From positions 57,444,514-57,508,513 of the forward strand of contig CM038214.1 in assembly GCA_021442155.1 (NCBI GenBank): a stretch of DNA of 64,000 bases, given 5' to 3'. Each line of letters opens with the position of its first letter. Position 1 is the first letter of the stretch. The DNA is from Cymbidium sinense. Taxonomy: Eukaryota > Streptophyta > Magnoliopsida > Asparagales > Orchidaceae. Of the stretch, positions 36,190-48,455 are shown one piece after another. Position numbers and translations under genes: made by a program. The notes beneath the pieces were generated by a model. That model saw only the letters and a program-made list of their open reading frames with translations. It was not told where the DNA came from and did not search any database.

Positions 36190-37007
36190 TTAAGCTAGTC
36201 CTTAAAAGTGATACAATCTTCTACTACATGGCCTAACATGCAATGGTAGGGGAAATAGCTTGGATCATCGTTCCTGCCCACTTCTTTTGGCCTCTTATGC
36301 TCTGGTAACTGAAAGTCAGATTTATTTCAGAGATTCTTAAAGATTTTACTAACTACCTCCCTCTTGAATGATTATGGCATATTGAATATATCGGTAAGAG
36401 TATGTGGAAAGTAGCAACCTGGCGATGAATATGAATACCACTACTTGGTAGGCTATTGAGATGGTGGAAATGGTCATCAGGCACGGGTTACAAATGACCA
36501 GGTGGTGGAAGAGGAGGTGGCATAGGAGACCTCCAGTTTGTAGTCTCTCACTTTAATCGACATAATCGGCTTCTTCTCTCTAAATGATTGGTCGAGAAAG
36601 GAAAACTGTTTGGCTTCCTCTTATAAGCTAGCCGCCTTGTTGATTAATTTCTCAAATATTTTGATGGTAAGGCCCTTAAGCATGAAGGTGACTGTGGTTT
36701 GCATTTCAAGCTCAGGTTGCACCACCTGAGAATGTAATCAATAAGGGACTCATTGAGTTTATGATCTCTATAAGGAGGTCACCTATAGTCACCCTCTACT
36801 GAGCTCCAGCAAACCTATTGATGAAGAGGTGCTCCAACTCAACAAAAGTCTTCACCAAACTTAATTCGTACAATCAAATGCAAACACATGATAGACTAAG
36901 GTGGTGGAAGAGGCATTGCCACCGATGTTGCAAAATACACTCTAAAGGTAAAATGTTATCGTGGGTTCCCACTACCATCAAAGATCTTGAAGGATGGTGG
37001 CACAAAA
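36190..37007 (-). pseudogene. Ty3/gypsy Gag domain with zinc-knuckle-like motif
   Basis: From the right edge the minus strand reads GFVPPSFKIFDGSGNPR, stop, HFTFRVYFATS, then pieces of the retrotransposon-gag helical domain: LEHLFINRFAGAQ-like and LNESLIDYI.RWCNLSL. About 500 bases further on lies YHCMLGHVVEDCITFKD, a CxxxGHxxxxC variant zinc knuckle. Gag forms the particle around element RNA. The domain is broken by stops and frameshifts and is truncated at about 37,007 by A-rich array sequence. It probably belongs to an element separate from block B. Confidence 0.75.
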
Positions 37008-37680
37008 CCTTAAATTTAATAAAAACTAAAAAAAACCTAAATCTAAAAAATAAACCTAAAAATAAAACCTAAAAATAAATAAAAAATATAACATAAACCC
37101 TAAACTTAAAAAAAAAACCTAAACCTAAAATAAACAAAATAAAATAAACATAAACATAAACCTAAACTAAAATAAACTAAACTAAAATAAATAAAACCTA
37201 AACCTAAACCTAAAATAAACTAAACCTAAACCCTAAACTAAATAAAATAAAATAAACTAAAAATAAACTTAAACCTAAACTAAAAAGACCTTAAAATAAA
37301 CCTAAAATAAAAACCTAAAACCTAAACTTAAGAAAAATAAAATAAGAACCTAAACTTAAACCTAAAAATAAAAAATAAAAATTAAACCTGAAAAATATAA
37401 TAAAAATAAAATGAAAAAAAATAAACATTAACCTATCCTAAACCAAAAAAAAAAACTAAAGCAAAAAGCCAAAACTAAAATAAATGAACCTAAAATAAAT
37501 AAGCTAAACCAAATAAAAATAAAAAATAAACCTAAATAAAAATAAAAAAAATAAAATAAGCTAAAGTAAATAAAAAATAAACTAAATAAACTAAATAAAC
37601 CTAAACCTATGAGTTTACTTAATTTTAAAAAAATAATCCCTAAAACTTAAACCCTAACCCTAAAAAAAACCTTAAACCCA
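37008..37680 (+). repeat. A-rich module 6 (left end replaced by gag) plus short CCCTAAA tract
   Basis: The module begins abruptly after the gag break and ends with GAGTTTACTTAATTTTAAAA at about 37,611-37,630. Only about 45 bases of telomere-type repeat separate it from GRP copy 4. Confidence 0.75.
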
Positions 37681-38120
37681 AAACCTTGATGGCAGGAACA
37701 TCACCATCAACCACTGGCCTAGATCCGGTGGAGGTGAAGAGGTAGCAACATAGTGGTGGTGAGGGTGGAGGTGAGGGTGGATATGGAGGTGGTGGTCCCA
37801 ACAATGGTGGTAGAGGTGAGGAGGAGAGAGGTTACAACGTGGTGGTGAGGGAGAGATTAGAGATATGATGGTGGATCCCGCTACCCAGAGGTGAGGTGGT
37901 TCTGATGGAACTAAAAAAATTGAAGAACTTGATTCGATCTCACGCTGGAACTACGCCTTTAAGAGAGAGACTTCTAGTATCTAGAGTTTTGATTTGCTCA
38001 ATGCATGCTCATTTTTTATCAATGTTGTTGCTTATGTCTAAAAAAACTTGATGTGTTACTTTGTTGATGAAATCGAAAAGAAGAAATGTTGAATCTGAAT
38101 TTGTTCTCTGTTAAAAAAAA
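37681..38120 (+). pseudogene. GRP retropseudogene copy 4
   Basis: The usual AGAATGGGCAG start is missing and the copy opens at AAACCTTGATGGCAGG. Several short deletions occur within the glycine region. The 3' UTR ends with the A run 38,113-38,120, followed by the shared right flank in mutated form (CTAAACCAAAATCTGAAC). Confidence 0.8.
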
Positions 38121-39075
38121 TAAGAAACCTTAAACGCTAAACCAAAATCTGAACTATAAACCTAAAACCTAAACCCTAAACCCTAAAAATAAGAATAAAA
38201 ATTTTAAAAATAAAAAATAAAAAACCCTAACCCTAAACCTTAAACCCTAAACCCTAAAACTAACCATAAACCCTAAACCCTAAACCTACTACCCTAAACC
38301 CTAAACCCTAAATCCCTAAACCCTAAACCCAAATACCCAAAATCCAAAACCCAAAACCCAAAACCCTAAACCCTAATCCCTAAACCAAAATAAAATGAAA
38401 AAAATAAAATAAAATAAAAACCTAAACTAAAACCTAAACCTAAACCTAAACCTAAACCTATAGAGAAAATAAAATAGAAAAATAAAAACTAAACTAAATT
38501 AAAATAAATAAAAAACCTAAACAAAATAAAAACTAAACCTAAAATAAAAATAAAATAAAATAAAAACTAAATAAAAACCTAAAGATAAAACCTAAAAATA
38601 AATAAAAAATAAAACGTGAACCCTAAACCAAAAAAAAAAAATAAACATAAACTAAGATAAACTAAACTAAAATAATTAAAACCTAAACCTAAACCTAAAA
38701 TAAACTAAACCTAAACCTAAACCTAAACCTAAACTAAAAAAAATAAAATAAACTAAAAATAAATCTAAACTTAAACTAAATAATAATGCGTAAAAATAAA
38801 TCTAAAATAAAAACCTAAAACCTAAATATAAACTAATATAATACAAACCTAAACCTAAACCTAAAAATAAAAAATAAAACTTAAATCTAAAAAATAAAAT
38901 AAAAATAAAATTAAACTAAAGAAAGCTAAACCTAAACCTAAACCTAAAAAAATTAACTGAAATAAATAAACTTAAAATAAATAAATGAAACTAAATAAAA
39001 ATAAAAAGTAAAATAAACTAGTTAAACCTAAACCTACAAGTTTACTTAATTAAAAAAAAGTAAAAAAATAAATAA
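38121..39075 (+). repeat. CCCTAAA tract and A-rich module 7
   Basis: Heptamers run to about 38,385, including an unusual CCCAAAA-type stretch at 38,330-38,360. The module follows and ends at CAAGTTTACTTAATTAAAAA near 39,034-39,053. Confidence 0.8.
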
Positions 39076-40056
39076 AAAATAAATAAAAACCCTAAACCAT
39101 AAACCTGCAACCCTAAACCCTAAATGCTAAAGCCTAAAACCATAAACCCTAAATCTTAAACCCTAAACCCTAAAACCCTAAACCCTAAACAATAAACCCT
39201 AAAATCTAAACCCTAAACACTAAACAATAAAGCCCTAAACCCTAAACCCTAAACCCTAAAAACCTAAAAACCTAAACATAAACTAAATAAAATCTAAAAA
39301 TAAAATAAATAAAAAACCTAAAATAAAATAAAATAAAATAAAAACATAAACTAAAACCTAAACCTAAACTTAAACCTAAAAAAATATAATATAGAATAAA
39401 AACTAAACTAAAATAAATAAATAAAAACCTAAACTAAACTAAAAAATAAAAAACCTAACTAAAATAAAAGCTAAACCTAAAATCAAAATAAATCAAACCT
39501 AAAATATGATAAAATAAAAACTAAATAAAAACCTCAACCTAAATAATAAACCTAAAAACAAATAAAACATAAAACCTAAGACCTAAACTAAAAAAAATAA
39601 CCTTAACCTAAAATAAAAATAAAATAAACCTAAACCTAAACTAAAAGTAAACTAAACTAAAATAAATAAAATCTAAACCTAAACCTAAACTTAAACTTAA
39701 ACCTAAACCTAAACTTAAACTTAAATGAAATAAAATAAAATAAACTACATATAAACCTAAACCTAAACTAAAAAATAAAACATAAAAATAAACCTAAAAT
39801 AAAAACCTAAACTTTAAAAAATAAAAGAAAAACCTAAACCTTAACCTAAAAATAAAAATAAGATCAAAACATAAAAAATAAAAAAAAATAAAACTAAACT
39901 AAAAAAATAAACCTAAAGTTAAAAGATATACTAAACTAAATAAAAATAAAAATAGACTTAAATATAAAATCCAAAATAATTAAAAAATAAACTAAATAAA
40001 CTTAAAATTTAAAAATAAATAATAAAGTAATAAAATAATAATTAAAGAAAAAAATC
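39076..40056 (+). repeat. CCCTAAA tract and A-rich module 8
   Basis: The tract spans about 39,076-39,265. The module end landmark is degraded to AATAATTAAAGAAAAAAA at about 40,035-40,055. Confidence 0.75.
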
Positions 40057-41095
40057 CTAATCCTACACCCTAAACCCTAAAACTAACCTTAAACCCTAAA
40101 CTCTAAACGCTAAACCTACAACCCTAAACCCTAAACCTTAAACCCTAAAACCCTAAACTCTAAACCCTAAACCCTAAACCCTAAACCCTAAAGCCTAAAC
40201 CTTAAACCCAAAACCATAAACCCTAAACCCTAAACCCTAAAACCTACCTTAAACCCTAAACAATAAACCCCAAAGCCTGAGCCCTAAACCCTAAACCATA
40301 AACCCCAAACCCTAAACCCTAAACCCTAACAATATAAAAACCTAAACCTAAACTAAATAAAATATAAAAATAAAATAAATAGAAAACCTTTACCTAAATA
40401 AAATAAAATAAATAAAATAAAATAAAAACCTAAACTAAAACACAAACTTAAAACTAAATCAAAAAAATACTAAACTAAAATAAAATAAATAAAAACCTAA
40501 ACTAAACTAAAAATTAAATAAATAAAAATAAAACCTAAATAAAATAAAACTAAAACTAAAATAAAATAAAATAAACCTAAAATAAAATAAAATAAAAATT
40601 AAACTTAAAAAAAATAAACCTAAAAAACCTAAACCCTAAACTAAAAAAACCTAAACCTAAAATAAACAAAATAAAATAAACCTAAACCTAAACATAATTA
40701 AAGCCTAAACCTAAACTTAAACTAAACCTAAACCTAAACAATATAAAATAAAATAAACCTAACCATAAACTAAAAAATAATACATTAAAGTTCTAAAATT
40801 AAAACCTAAAAATCTAAACTTAAAAAAATAAAATAAAACTAACCCTAAACTTAAATAAAATAAATAAACCTAAAATAAAATAAAAAAAATAAAACTAAGT
40901 TAAAAAAATAAATAAACCTAAAAAATAAACTAAAAATAAACCTAAAATAAATAAACTAAAAATAAATAAAAAAAATTAAAATAAAATAAACTAAATAAAA
41001 AATAAAAAATAAACTAAATAAAATAAAAATAAAATAAACTAAAATAAATATAAAATAAACCAAATAAACCTAAACTAAATCAATTTAAAAAACCT
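40057..41095 (+). repeat. CCCTAAA tract and A-rich module 9
   Basis: The tract runs to about 40,330 with runs of up to four perfect heptamers. The module ends at CTAAATCAATTTAAAAAA near 41,076-41,093. Confidence 0.75.
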
Positions 41096-41911
41096 AAAAC
41101 CTAAAAATCAAAAAAATAAAATAAATAAATAACCCTCTAAATAAAATAAAACCTAAAATAAACCTAAACCTAAACCTAAAATGAAACTAAAATAAAAGCT
41201 AAAAACTAAACTAAAATAAAATAAATAAAAACCTAAACTAAAGTAAAAATAAAAAAAACTAAATAAAATAAAAACTAAACCTTAAAAAAAATAAAATAAA
41301 CCTAATATAAAATATAATAAAATAAAAACTAAATAAAAACCTAAACCTAAATAATAAACCAAAAAATAGAACCTAAACCCTAAACTAAAAAAGTAAAACC
41401 TAATCCTAAAATAAAAATAAAATAAACCTAAACCTAAACTAAAATAAACTAAACTAAAATAAATAAAACCTAAACTTAAACCTAAAATAAACTAAGCCTA
41501 AAGCTAAACCTAAAACTAAACTAAATAAAATAAAATAAACTAAAAATAAAATTGAACCTAAATTTAAAAAAAACACAAAAATAAAGCTAAAATTGAAACC
41601 TAATACCTAAAGCTAAAATAATAAAATAAAAACCTAACCCTAAACCTAAAAATAAGAAATAAAACTTAAAGCTAAAAAATAAAATAAAAAACTCAACTAA
41701 AAATAAACTTAAACCTAAAAAATAAACTAAACTAAATAAAATAAAAAATAAACCTAAATATAAATAAAAAAAATAAAATAAACTCAAATAAATGAAAGAT
41801 AAATTGGATAAACCTAAACCTACTGGTTTTGTTAATATAAAAAAATCCTTATCCCTAAATCCTAAACCCTAAACCCTAAACCAAAAAACAAACCCTAAAC
41901 CCTAAACCCTA
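41096..41911 (+). repeat. A-rich module 10 and short CCCTAAA tract
   Basis: This module follows module 9 with almost no telomere tract between them and ends at ACTGGTTTTGTTAATATAAA near 41,821-41,840. About 60 bases of heptamers lead into GRP copy 5. Confidence 0.75.
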
Positions 41912-42346
41912 AGAATGGGCAGAGCCTTGACAGCAGGAACATCACCGTCAACTATGCTCAATCTAGATCTCGCGGTGGAGGCGAAGGTGGCGGTGATGGT
42001 TATCAAACTGGTGTTGGAGGATCTAGAGGTGTTGGTGGATATGGAGGTGGTGTGAGCAATGGTGGCGGCGGGAGCAGGCACGTTACAAACCATGGTGGTA
42101 GGAGAGATCGTGGTTATGATGGATCTCGCCGAGAGGTGGGGATGGTTTTGATGGAACTGAGAAACTAAAGAATGGTCGATCCGACTACTTATGGAACTAT
42201 GTCTTACAAGAAAGATGCTACTTATCTATGGTTTTGATTTGCTGGTGCTCATTTTTATCTATGTCATCTTGTGTCTTAGAAAATGCTACTAATTGATGAA
42301 ATGAAGAAATGTTGAATCTAAATTAGTTCAATTTTAGAAATAAAAA
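41912..42346 (+). pseudogene. GRP retropseudogene copy 5
   Basis: It begins with the standard AGAATGGGCAGAGCC. The Gln codon mutated in other copies reads TAT here, so the N-terminal part stays open. There are small deletions in the glycine tail and 3' UTR. The A tail is eroded (TTTTAGAAATAAAAA). Unlike other copies it is followed by an A-rich module end landmark rather than the shared right flank. Confidence 0.8.
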
Positions 42347-42814
42347 TCTTAAATTCTAAACCTACCAGTTGACTTTGTTTATTTTAAAAAAAACCTAAAC
42401 CTACACCTAAATCCTAAATTTAAACCTAAACCTAAACTAAAACTCAAAACTAACTCTAAACCCTAAAACCTAAACCTAAAACTAAACCCTAAACCTAAAC
42501 TAAACCCTAAACCTAAACTTAAACTAAACTAAAATCCTAAACCTTAAACCATAAACCCTAAACCCCCTAAACTTACAACCCTAAAAAACTTAAACCCTAA
42601 ACTAAAATAAATAAAATAAAATACAATAAAATAACTAAACTAAAATAAATAAACTAAAACCTAAACTAAAATAATAAAAACTAAACCCAAAAAAATCATA
42701 ATAATAATAAAAATAAATAAATAAAAATAAAAAATAAAAAAATAAATAAAATAAAAAAAAAATCCCTAAACACTAAACCCTAAACCCTAAACCTTAAACT
42801 AACCCTAAACCCTA
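42347..42814 (+). repeat. Module tail fragment, CCCTAAA tract and short A-rich piece
   Basis: CCAGTTGACTTTGTTTATTTT at about 42,364-42,384 is an isolated module end. Heptamers follow to about 42,600, then A/T-rich sequence to 42,762, then heptamers to GRP copy 6. Confidence 0.7.
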
Positions 42815-43297
42815 AGAATGGGCAGAACCTTGATGATAGGAACATCATCTACAACTAAGCTCAATCTAGATTTGGCTGTGGATATGAAGGCGGAGGTGGC
42901 ATTATCATAGTGGTGCTGGGGGATCTGAGGTGCTGGTGGATATGGAGGTTGTGGTCAGAGCAATGGTGGTTATGGCGGCTGGAGAAGAGACAAAGGTTAC
43001 AGTCGTGGTGATGGCGGAGGGAGAGATTGAGGAACTGATGGTGGATCCCACTACTTGAGAGGCAGGATGTAGTTCTGATGGGAAATTGAGAAACTGAAGA
43101 ATATTCGATCTACTGCTTATGAAACTGTCTTTATAATAGACACGATTCTACTTATCCATGGTTTCTAATTTGCTCTATGGGTGCTTATTTTTTATCTCTG
43201 TCGTCGCTTGTGTCTTACAAAACTTGGGGTGTTACTTGTTTGATTAAATAGAAAAAAAGATATGTTGAAACTGAATATGTTCTATTTTAAAAAAAAA
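42815..43297 (+). pseudogene. GRP retropseudogene copy 6
   Basis: Standard start AGAATGGGCAGAACC; the NQAQ Gln codon is now TAA. The glycine-rich region (GGYGGWRRDKGYSRGDGGGRD) and 3' UTR are clear, and the A tail is at 43,288-43,297. It is the first of three copies (6, 7 and 8) spaced at about 1.65 and 1.60 kb. Confidence 0.85.
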
Positions 43298-44462
43298 CTT
43301 TAACACTAAACTAAAACTTAAACCCTAAACCTAAAACCTAAACCCTAAACCCTAAACTAACCTTAAACCCAAACTAAACCTAAACCCTAAACTCTAAGCC
43401 CTAAACCCTAAAACAAAAAAAACCTAAACCTAAACTAAATAAAATCTAAAAATAAAATAAATAAATAACCTAAAGTAAAATAAAATAAAAAATAAAATAA
43501 AATAAAAACATAAACTAAAATCGAAAGCTAAGACCTTAAAAAAATAAAAATAAAAACTAAACTAAAATAAAATAAATAAAATCCTAAACTAAACTAAAAA
43601 ATAAAAAACCTAAATAAAATAAAAACTAAACCTAAAATAAAAATAAAATAAACCTAAAATAAAATAAAATAAAAGACTAAATAAAAATGTAAACCTAAAA
43701 AATGAACCTAAACATAAATAAAAAAATAAAACCTAAACACTAAACTAAAAAAAAACTAAAACTAAAATAAAAATAAAATAAACCTAAACCAAAACTAAAT
43801 ATAATAAAATAAAATAAAATAAACCTAAACCTTAACTAAAAAAAATAAAACCTAAAAATAAACCTAAAATAAAAACCTAAAACCTAAACCTAAGAAAATA
43901 AATTAAAAACCTAAACCTAAAAAGAAAAAATAAAACCTAAACCTAAAAAATAAAATAAAAATAAAATTCAACTAAAAATAAACCTAAACCTAAGAAATAA
44001 ACTAAAATAAAAAACCTAAACTAAAATAAATAAACCTAAAATATAAAAAATAAACTAAATAAATATAAAAAATAAACATAAATAAAAATAAAAAATAAAA
44101 TAAACTCAAATAACTAAAACATAAACTAAATAAACCTAAACCTACAGATTTAGTTAATATAAATAAAAGCCTTAACCCTAAATCCTAAGCCTTAATCCCT
44201 AAAACTAACCTTAAACCCTAAACCGTAAACCTACAACCCTAAACCTATAACCCTAAGCCCTAAACCTAAACCCAAAACCCTAAACCGTAAACCCTAACCC
44301 TAAACCCTAAACCATAAACCCTAAACCCTAAAACCCTAAATCATAAACTTTAAACCTTAAATTCTAAACCTTCAAACCTTAAAATCTAAAACCTAAACCC
44401 TAAACCTCAAACCCTAAACCCTAAATCGTAAGCCTTAAACTAACCCTAAACCTTAAGCCCTA
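43298..44462 (+). repeat. CCCTAAA tract, A-rich module 11, CCCTAAA tract
   Basis: The right flank CTAAACTAAAACTTAAACCC comes first. The module spans about 43,416-44,168 and ends at CAGATTTAGTTAATATAAA. The second tract leads to GRP copy 7. Confidence 0.85.
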
Positions 44463-44950
44463 AGAATGGGTAGAACCTTGACAGCAGGAACATCACTATC
44501 AACTAGGCTCAGTCTAGATATGGTGGTGCAGGCGAAGGCAGAGGTGGAAGTTATCATAGTGGTGGTGGGGATCTAGAGGTCCTCATGGATGTGGAGGTGG
44601 TGGTCAGAGTAGTGGTGATTATGGAGGCAAGAGGAGCGATAGAGGTTATAGTCATGGTGGTGGCAGAGAGAGAGATCGAGGATATGATGCTGAATCCCAC
44701 TACTCGAGAGGCGGAGGTGGTTCTGATGGGAACTAGAGAAATTGAAGAACGATCAATCCGATCTGCTGCATATGGAACTATGTCTTTATCGTAGAGATGG
44801 TTCTACTTATCTAGGGTTTTTGATTTGCTCAATTGGTGCTCATTTCTTATCTATGTCATCGCCTGTGTTTTAGAAAACTCCACGTGCTACTTGGTTGATG
44901 AAATCAAAAAGAAGAAATGTTGAATCTAAATTTATTCTCTATTAAAAAAG
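44463..44950 (+). pseudogene. GRP retropseudogene copy 7
   Basis: Two Gln codons have become TAG: the third codon (AATGGGTAG) and the NQAQ Gln (AACTAGGCT). A one-base loss after GGTGGTGG shifts the glycine frame, which creates the open V/M-rich shadow frame seen at 44,585-44,794. The short A tail is at 44,943-44,949. Confidence 0.85.
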
Positions 44951-46062
44951 AACCTGAACCCTAAACCCTAAACACTAAACTAAAACTTAAACCCTAAACC
45001 TAATACCTAAACCCTAAACTCAAATTCCTAAACTCTACACTTTGAACCCTAAATCCTAAACTAATCCTAAACACAAAATCCTATACCCTAAACCCTAAAA
45101 AGCTAAAAACCTAAACCTGAACTAAAAAAATCTAAAAATGAAATAAATAAAGAAACCTAAACCAAAATAAAATAAAAATAAAAAATAAATACTAAAACCT
45201 AAACCTTAACCTAAATCTAGATCTAAACCTAAAAAGAAAATAAAATAAAAAATAAAACTAAACTAATATAAAATAAATAAAAACCTAAACAAAACTAAAA
45301 AATTAAAAACCTAAATAAAATTAGAACTAAACCTAAATTAAAAAAAATAAATAAACCTAAAATAAAATAAAATAAAACTAAATAAGAACCTAAACCCAAA
45401 AAAAAAAACCTAAAAAAAACCTAAGAAAACTAAATAAACCTAAATAAAAAACCTAAACCTAAACCTAAAATAAAATAAAATAAAAAAAATAAACTAAAAC
45501 CTAAACTAAAATAAAAATAAACCTAAATATAAACCTAAAAATAAACATAAACCTAAACCTAAAATATAAAAAATAAAAATAAAAATAAAATAAACCTAAA
45601 ATAAAATTAAACTTAAAAAATAAACCTAAACCTAAACTAAAAAAAAACCTAAACTAAAATAAAATAAAAATAAATATATTAAACTAAAATAAATAAAATA
45701 AACATAAATAAAAAAAATAAAATAAACTCAAATAAAAAAATAAACTAAATAAACATAAACTTATATGTTTACTTAATTTAAAAAAAAAACCCTAAACCCT
45801 AAATCCTAAACCCTAAACCCCGAATCATAAACCATTAAACTAACCCTAAACCCTAAACCCTAAACCCTAAACCCTAAAACCCTAAACCCTAAACCATAAA
45901 CCTTCAACCCTAAACCCTAAACCCTCAACCCTAAACCTTAAACACTAAAACCCTAAACCCTAAATCCTAAACCCTAAACCCTAAAGCCTATAACCATAAA
46001 CCCTAAACCCTAAACACTAAACCCTAAAGTAACACTAAACCCTAAAATAACCCTAAACCCTA
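44951..46062 (+). repeat. CCCTAAA tract, A-rich module 12, CCCTAAA tract
   Basis: The module spans about 45,096-45,789 and ends at ATGTTTACTTAATTTAAAAA near 45,764-45,783. The tract after it has runs of up to five perfect heptamers (about 45,846-45,880). Confidence 0.85.
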
Positions 46063-46549
46063 TGAATGGACAGAACCTTGATGGCAAGAACATCACTGTC
46101 AACTAGGCTCAGTTTAGATCTAGCGGTGGAGGCAAAGGCGGAGGCTGTGGTTATTACAGTGGTGGTAGGGGATCTAGAGGTATTGGTGGATATGGAGGTG
46201 GTGGTCGGAGTAGTGGTGGTTATGGAAGTGGGAAGAGCGACGAAGGTTACAATCATGGTGGTGGTGGAGGGAGAGATCGGGGATATGATGATGGATCCCG
46301 CTACTCGAGAGGCGCGGGTGGTTCTGATGGGAATTGGAGAAATAGAAAAATGACCTATCCGATCTGCTACTTATCAAAATTTGTTTTTACAGTAGAGACG
46401 GTTCTACTTATCTAGGGTTTTTGATTTGCTCTATGGGTGCTAATATTTTATCTATGTTGTCACTTGTGTCTTAGAAAACATGGGGTGCTACTTGGTTGAT
46501 GAATCAAAAATAAGAAATGTTGAATATGAATTTATTCAATGCTAAAAAA
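46063..46549 (+). pseudogene. GRP retropseudogene copy 8
   Basis: The translation in the GRP frame is NGQNLDGKNITVN, stop (TAG), AQFRSSGGGKGGG, then YYSGGRGSRGIGGYGGGG, RSSGGYGSGKSDEGYNHGGG, GGGRDRGYDDGSRYSRG and GGSDGNWRN. It is the most complete match to the expected GRP tail. The overlapping forward frame at 46,066-46,353 is the +1 shadow. The A tail at 46,543-46,549 is followed by CCTAAACCC. Confidence 0.88.
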
Positions 46550-48024
46550 ATTGCCTAAACCCTAAACTAAAATTTAAACCCTTAACCTAAAACTTAAACC
46601 CTAAACCCCAAACCCTAAACCCTAAACCCTAATCCCTAAACCCTAAACCCTAAACCCTAAAAAGCTAAAACCTAAACATAAACTAAAATAAAATAAAATA
46701 AAAGCATAAACTAAAACCTAAACTTTAAAAAAAAAAGTAAACTAAAATAAAATAAATAAAAATCTAAACTAAACTAAAAAATAAGAAACCTAAATTAAAA
46801 AAATAAACCCTAAATAAAATAAAATAAAAACTAAATAAAAACTTAAACTTAAAAAATAAACTTATAAAATGAAAAAAATAAAAAATAAAACCTAAATTGT
46901 AAATGAAAAAACAAACTTAAACCTAAAATAAATAAAAAATAAACAAAATAAAATAAACCTAAACCTAAATTTTAAAATAAAACCTAAAAATAAACCTAAA
47001 ATAAAAACTTAAAAGCTAAACCTAAAGAAATAAAATAAAAACCTAAACCTAATGCTAGAAATAAAAAAAAATAAAACTTAATCCCAAAATTTAAAATAAA
47101 AATAAAACTCAACTAAATAATAAACCTGAACGTAAAAAATAAACTAAAATGAAAAACCTAAACTAAAATAAATAAATTAAATAAATAAACTTAACTAAAT
47201 AAAAATAAAAAAATACACCTAAATAAAAAATAAAATAAACTCAAATAAATAAAAAAATGAACTAAATAAACTAAATAAACCTAAACCTACTAGTTTGCTA
47301 AATAAAAAAACCCTGAACTCTAATCCTTAACCCTAAACCCTAAACCCTAAAACTAACCATAAAGCCTAAACCCTAAAACCCTAAACCCTAACCTAAACTC
47401 TAAATTCTAACCTCTAAACCCTAAACTAAACCCTAAACCCTAAACTTAAACCCTAAACCCTAAAACCTATTACCTAAATCATAAACCCTAAATCTAAACC
47501 TTTATAAACCTTAAACTATAAACCCTAAACCTTAAAACCTAAACCTAAACTCAAACTAACCCTAATCACCTTAAACCTAAACTGACTCAAGATAAACCCT
47601 AAACTTAAGCTTTAAGCCTAAACTAACCCTAAACCTAAACTTAAACTAAACCTTAAACCTAAAACTATAAATCTAAACCTAAACTGATCCTAAACCCCAT
47701 AACCTAAACCCTAAAGTAAACTATAAACCCCAAATTTCTAATCTTAAACCCCAAGTCTAAACCTAAATCTCAAAACCCTAAACCTTAAATCCTAAACACT
47801 AAACCCTAAACCCTAAACCATAAATCCTAACCCTAAACCCTAAACCCTAAAACCCTAAACCTTAAATCCCTAAACACTAAACCCTAAACCCTAAACCATA
47901 CACCCTAAAAACCTAAAAACCTAAACCTAAACTAAATAAAACCTAAAATAAAATAAATAATAAAACCTAAACCTATATAAAATAAAAATAAAATAAAATA
48001 AAATAATAACTTAACCTAAAACCT
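46550..48024 (+). repeat. CCCTAAA tract, A-rich module 13, long CCCTAAA tract, start of a truncated module
   Basis: Module 13 is about 46,666-47,312, ending ACTAGTTTGCTAAATAAAAA. Heptamers and CTAACC-type variants fill 47,313-47,900. A module start (AACTAAATAAAACCTAAAAT) at about 47,927 is cut after about 100 bases by GRP copy 9. Confidence 0.8.
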
Positions 48025-48455
48025 AAGAATGGGTAGAATCTTGATGATGTGAACATCACCACGTGAGATAAATTTGGAGGTGAAGGAGGAGGTGGCGGTG
48101 TGGTGGTGGGATCTAGTAGTGGATAGGCAGTGGTGTGGAGGAGGGAGGAGCAATGAAGATTTACAGTCATGGTGGTGGCAGAGGGAGTGAACGGGGATAT
48201 GATGGTGGATCCTGCTACTCAAGAGGTGGTTCGGATGGGAACTAGAGAAACTGGAGAAATACCGATCCGATCTACTGCTTATAGAACTATGCCTTTATAA
48301 TATAGATAGTTCTCTATGATTTTGATTTTGATTTATGCATGCATTTTTATCATTTTTTATCATCGCTTGTGTCTTAGAAAACTTGGTGTGTTATTTAGTT
48401 GATGAAATCAGAAGGAAGAAATGTTGAATATGAACTTATTCTTTGTTAAAAAAAA
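48025..48455 (+). pseudogene. GRP retropseudogene copy 9
   Basis: It starts AGAATGGGTAGAATC (first Gln codon TAG) and lacks the NQAQ region through a deletion. It lies inside the start of an A-rich module rather than in a heptamer tract. The A tail is at 48,447-48,455, and the shared right flank TTAAAACCTGAATCC follows. Confidence 0.8.

Noticed and set aside
41587..41787. 66-codon F/L/Y-rich reverse frame
   Set aside because: It is the reverse reading of the A-rich array module; pure composition effect.
46063..46549. A functional GRP gene
   Set aside because: No start codon, no RRM core and no promoter in the flanking repeat, plus an in-frame TAG; all copies share these defects.
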